Positions 40,175 through 41,739 of a stretch of DNA of 41,739 bases are shown piece by piece; the stretch's first letter is position 1, and each line of letters opens with the position of its first letter. The stretch covers positions 1 through 41,739 of the forward strand of contig JACPZK010000016.1 in assembly GCA_016195565.1 (NCBI GenBank), in the 5' to 3' direction. A program made the translations under genes and the position numbers. Below the pieces are notes generated by a model. It saw only the letters and a program-made list of their open reading frames with translations, was not told where the DNA came from and searched no databases. Source of the DNA: Nitrospirota bacterium (lineage in GTDB: Bacteria > Nitrospirota > Thermodesulfovibrionia > Thermodesulfovibrionales > UBA1546).

Positions 40175-40825
40175 TTGGGTAATGTTATAATAAAGCAGCA
40201 AAATCCTTTAAGACGTATGCGCTTTCCTGACGAAGAGTCAAGGTTCCCGTGGCTGTCAATGCTGCTTGATTCCTATGCAATAATTGATGAAGGAATTTCC
40301 GCTGCAATAGTCAAAGAAGAAGCCGGGAGAAATATTAAACTTGCATGCAAAGAAGGCTGCGACAACTGCTGCAGGGTGAATAAAGACATCCCTGTTTATC
40401 CAATAGAACTTGTGGGGATTTACTGGTTCTCTACTGAAAAGGCAGCGCAGCCTATCCGTGAGACACTTAAAAGACAACTCTCAAGCCATACAAAAAGCGA
40501 TCCCTGTCCTTTTCTCATTAACAACTCTTGCTCTATCTATATTGTCCGCCCTGCTTCGTGCAGGCAGTTTGGCGTCTTCAGCAAGCCGTGCGATAAAGGC
40601 GAAGACCCGTACTATACGCGAAGGGATGACGTCCTGACGCCGATAGAGGATTACACCAAGAAGGCTTTTCTGGCGACACTGCCGTTTTACGGCATAACCG
40701 ATGAGAATGACAAAATCCATTTCATAGAAAACAATCTCATCCATGCACAGGCTGTCAATTTGCAGGCATACGACTGGAAAAAACTTACTAAGATAATGGA
40801 TGATTTTGATTCTAAGAAGTCTTAA
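40175..40825 (+). CDS. YkgJ-family Cys-cluster protein
   Basis: A 216-aa protein of the YkgJ/CxxCxxCC family (putative zinc/iron-chelating). The signature CKEGCDNCC lies near residue 53, followed by PCPFLINNSCSIY and RPASCRQFG. The Cys arrangement suggests an iron-sulfur or zinc site; the function of the family is unsettled. The longest frame starts at a TTG (40175) without a clear ribosome site. An ATG at 40217 is the alternative, so the start is uncertain. It follows lysS by 10 nt, probably the same transcript. Confidence 0.8.
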   Translation: MGNVIIKQQNPLRRMRFPDEESRFPWLSMLLDSYAIIDEGISAAIVKEEAGRNIKLACKEGCDNCCRVNKDIPVYPIELVGIYWFSTEKAAQPIRETLKRQLSSHTKSDPCPFLINNSCSIYIVRPASCRQFGVFSKPCDKGEDPYYTRRDDVLTPIEDYTKKAFLATLPFYGITDENDKIHFIENNLIHAQAVNLQAYDWKKLTKIMDDFDSKKS

Positions 40826-40863
40826 AGCACTTGGGTAATTTTCACCTCCCTTCTTAAAAACCT

Positions 40864-40872
40864 TGTGGTATA
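40864..40872 (+). promoter_or_regulatory. Extended -10 promoter before orphan signal peptide
   Basis: TGGTATAAT is a perfect extended -10. It lies about 70 nt upstream of the ATG at 40940, with GAGGAGATT as ribosome site. Confidence 0.6.
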
Positions 40873-40939
40873 ATGGGGCAAGTTAAGCGGTATTTTTCAA
40901 TCCCCCTTTTTTAAAGAGGGGCAAAGAGGAGATTACTAA

Positions 40940-41026
40940 ATGAAACAATTTATTAAGTTCCTTTCGCTTATGGTTGTTGCCTTCCTATTTTTAACAACCG
41001 GCACAGCCTTGAGCATGTCCCTTTAG
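40940..41026 (+). pseudogene. Orphan signal peptide, truncated gene
   Basis: A 28-codon frame (MKQFIKFLSLMVVAFLFLTT then GTALSMSL) with a good promoter and ribosome site. It is a textbook Sec signal peptide with no mature protein after it. The frame ends at TAG just before a hairpin and a transposase-like gene. I read this as the 5' end of an exported-protein gene interrupted by an inserted element. The stop is TAG, so selenocysteine readthrough does not apply. Confidence 0.6.
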
Positions 41027-41038
41027 TTGTTGAAGTAG

Positions 41039-41094
41039 GAAGCGACCTCGATTAAACTATTTCATCCAAAAACTCATTTAAAGGAGGTCGCTTC
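41039..41094 (+). promoter_or_regulatory. Perfect 11-bp hairpin hiding a ribosome-binding site
   Basis: GAAGCGACCTC (41039-41049) and GAGGTCGCTTC (41084-41094) are perfect inverted copies. The right arm contains the Shine-Dalgarno GGAGG (41083-41087) of the gene starting at 41096. Folding would mask it, as known for insertion-sequence mRNAs read from outside promoters. Confidence 0.7.
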
Positions 41095-41095
41095 T

Positions 41096-41500
41096 ATGAG
41101 TAAAAGATACCGCAAGATGGCAAAAAAGGCAAATGGAAAGATTAGGGAAATAAGGGACGGGCAGGTCATACTGGAAATACCGCTACCAGTAGCCGATGTC
41201 CTGGCAGGCATCCCTGAAGCAGTGGAGGGCTTATCACAAGAAGTAGGGCTGATGCTTATATGGGCGGGAATTAAGTCGGAATGCGAAAAGATAGCTGGTA
41301 GGAAAGACACAAAGAACCCTTTAAGGACAGCCAACTGGTGGGCGGTGGCAGCCCTACTAAGTGCCGAGAGGAAGTTCAAGCGTGTGAAAGGTTACAGGGA
41401 AATCCCAAAACTCATAGCTGCTTTGCAGCAAAAAAATCTTTACAGAAAGGAGGTTTGCAGCTTAATATATGGGCAAGAGCGTCCTTCCTACTTCAACTAA
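41096..41500 (+). CDS. IS256/mutator-like transposase N-terminal fragment
   Basis: A 134-aa frame. The first part, IPLPVADVLAGIPEAVEGLS then a helical segment ending EKIAGRK-x5-PLRTANWW, resembles the start of mutator-type (IS256) transposases. After that the frame loses similarity, and no DDE catalytic region follows in any frame before the window ends. It is most likely a broken or frameshifted element. A further short in-frame continuation is seen in another frame (to about 41606), ending at TAG. The ribosome site is masked by a hairpin. Confidence 0.4.
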   Translation: MSKRYRKMAKKANGKIREIRDGQVILEIPLPVADVLAGIPEAVEGLSQEVGLMLIWAGIKSECEKIAGRKDTKNPLRTANWWAVAALLSAERKFKRVKGYREIPKLIAALQQKNLYRKEVCSLIYGQERPSYFN

Positions 41501-41640
41501 AGGAAGGGACAATATCTATAATTTTGTTAGAGATAAAAATGAAACGGCAGGAAAGGGGGAAGATAAAATGGAAACAAAGGGAATATTAAGGATGGTTTTA
41601 GTGTAGGGTTTGACGAAATTAGGAACAACTGGTAAGTTAG

Positions 41641-41656
41641 TCCTCCGGAAGGAGGA
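41641..41656 (+). promoter_or_regulatory. Hairpin hiding ribosome-binding site of second transposase
   Basis: TCCTCC-GGAA-GGAGGA folds into a perfect six-pair stem with a GGAA tetraloop. The right arm is the Shine-Dalgarno of the ATG at 41662. Confidence 0.65.
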
Positions 41657-41661
41657 AGCAG

Positions 41662-41739
41662 ATGGCAAGAAAGAAATGGAGCGCAGAAGAGAAGCAGAAA
41701 ATGGTATTGGCAGGCTTGAGGAATGAGGCGTCAGTAGCA
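41662..41739 (+). CDS. IS3-type transposase OrfA, partial
   Basis: 26 codons running off the window end, beginning MARKKWSAEEKQKMVLAGL then RNEASVA. This is the typical N terminus of a helix-turn-helix OrfA of IS3-like elements (KWSAEEK..hV..hL). The remainder and any OrfB lie outside. A hairpin containing the ribosome site precedes it. Confidence 0.7.
   Translation, partial: MARKKWSAEEKQKMVLAGLRNEASVA

Noticed and set aside
40940-41026. Selenoprotein with early Sec codon
   Set aside because: The stop is TAG rather than TGA and no family-like sequence continues after it.

Overview
The window looks like a chromosomal contig from a Gram-negative, moderate-GC, probably anaerobic bacterium. The gene repertoire and the dispersed TGTCATTCC...GGAATGACA palindromes recall Nitrospirota or deltaproteobacterial-type genomes. 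I infer this from style only; no 16S rRNA or other decisive marker is present. It encodes a selenocysteine tRNA, so the organism can probably make selenoproteins. It also has a Tus/Dsr sulfur-relay cluster and a c-di-AMP riboswitch.

Positions 1-16.8 kb form one large phosphate-starvation (Pho) region. It starts with phoB-phoR and ends with pstS, pstCAB and phoU. Seven promoters between them carry the same architecture: 7-mers resembling CTGTAAC or TTTTAAC repeated every 11 bp, with a -10 hexamer exactly 10 nt after the last repeat. This is how PhoB promoters are built. The genes under or next to these boxes include two recurring families of very small Cys-rich proteins, an EAL-CBS-GGDEF c-di-GMP enzyme, a GH1 glycosidase, a PHP-type phosphoesterase followed by a GT21-like glycosyltransferase (possible membrane-lipid remodelling), PsiE, and an orphan soluble histidine kinase with a receiver-only protein. 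The kinase and the c-di-GMP enzyme appear to share the same CBS-type sensor segment.

Positions 16.8-22.8 kb hold ordinary genes: bioA, an OsmC-like protein, an X-family DNA polymerase/PHP protein, an alpha/beta hydrolase, tRNA-Leu(CAG) and tRNA-Sec. They also hold a decayed ParE-type toxin. Positions 22.8-29.0 kb are a strikingly AT-rich accessory island beside selC. It contains a P-loop NTPase overlapping a small Cys-rich membrane protein (a candidate undescribed defence pair), a restriction-modification pair, and two toxin-antitoxin-like modules bracketed by three copies of a 28-bp repeat.

Positions 29-40.8 kb return to backbone genes: uvrB; a tusB/tusD/tusC/tusA-like operon whose -35 box lies in a small inverted-repeat element; a tandem universal stress protein; a P-type cation ATPase; a ydaO-type c-di-AMP riboswitch controlling a KimA-like potassium transporter; lysS; and a YkgJ-like metal-binding protein. 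The last 0.8 kb contains transposase pieces. Two have their ribosome-binding sites buried in perfect hairpins, and they follow an orphan signal peptide.

Two window-wide features stand out. Several genes (the PHP gene, psiE, a 49-aa ORF, bioA, polX, the universal stress gene and the P-type ATPase) have a -10 box only 5-8 nt before the start codon and no Shine-Dalgarno, suggesting leaderless mRNAs. Four conserved genes also carry in-frame low-complexity insertions made of short repeats.
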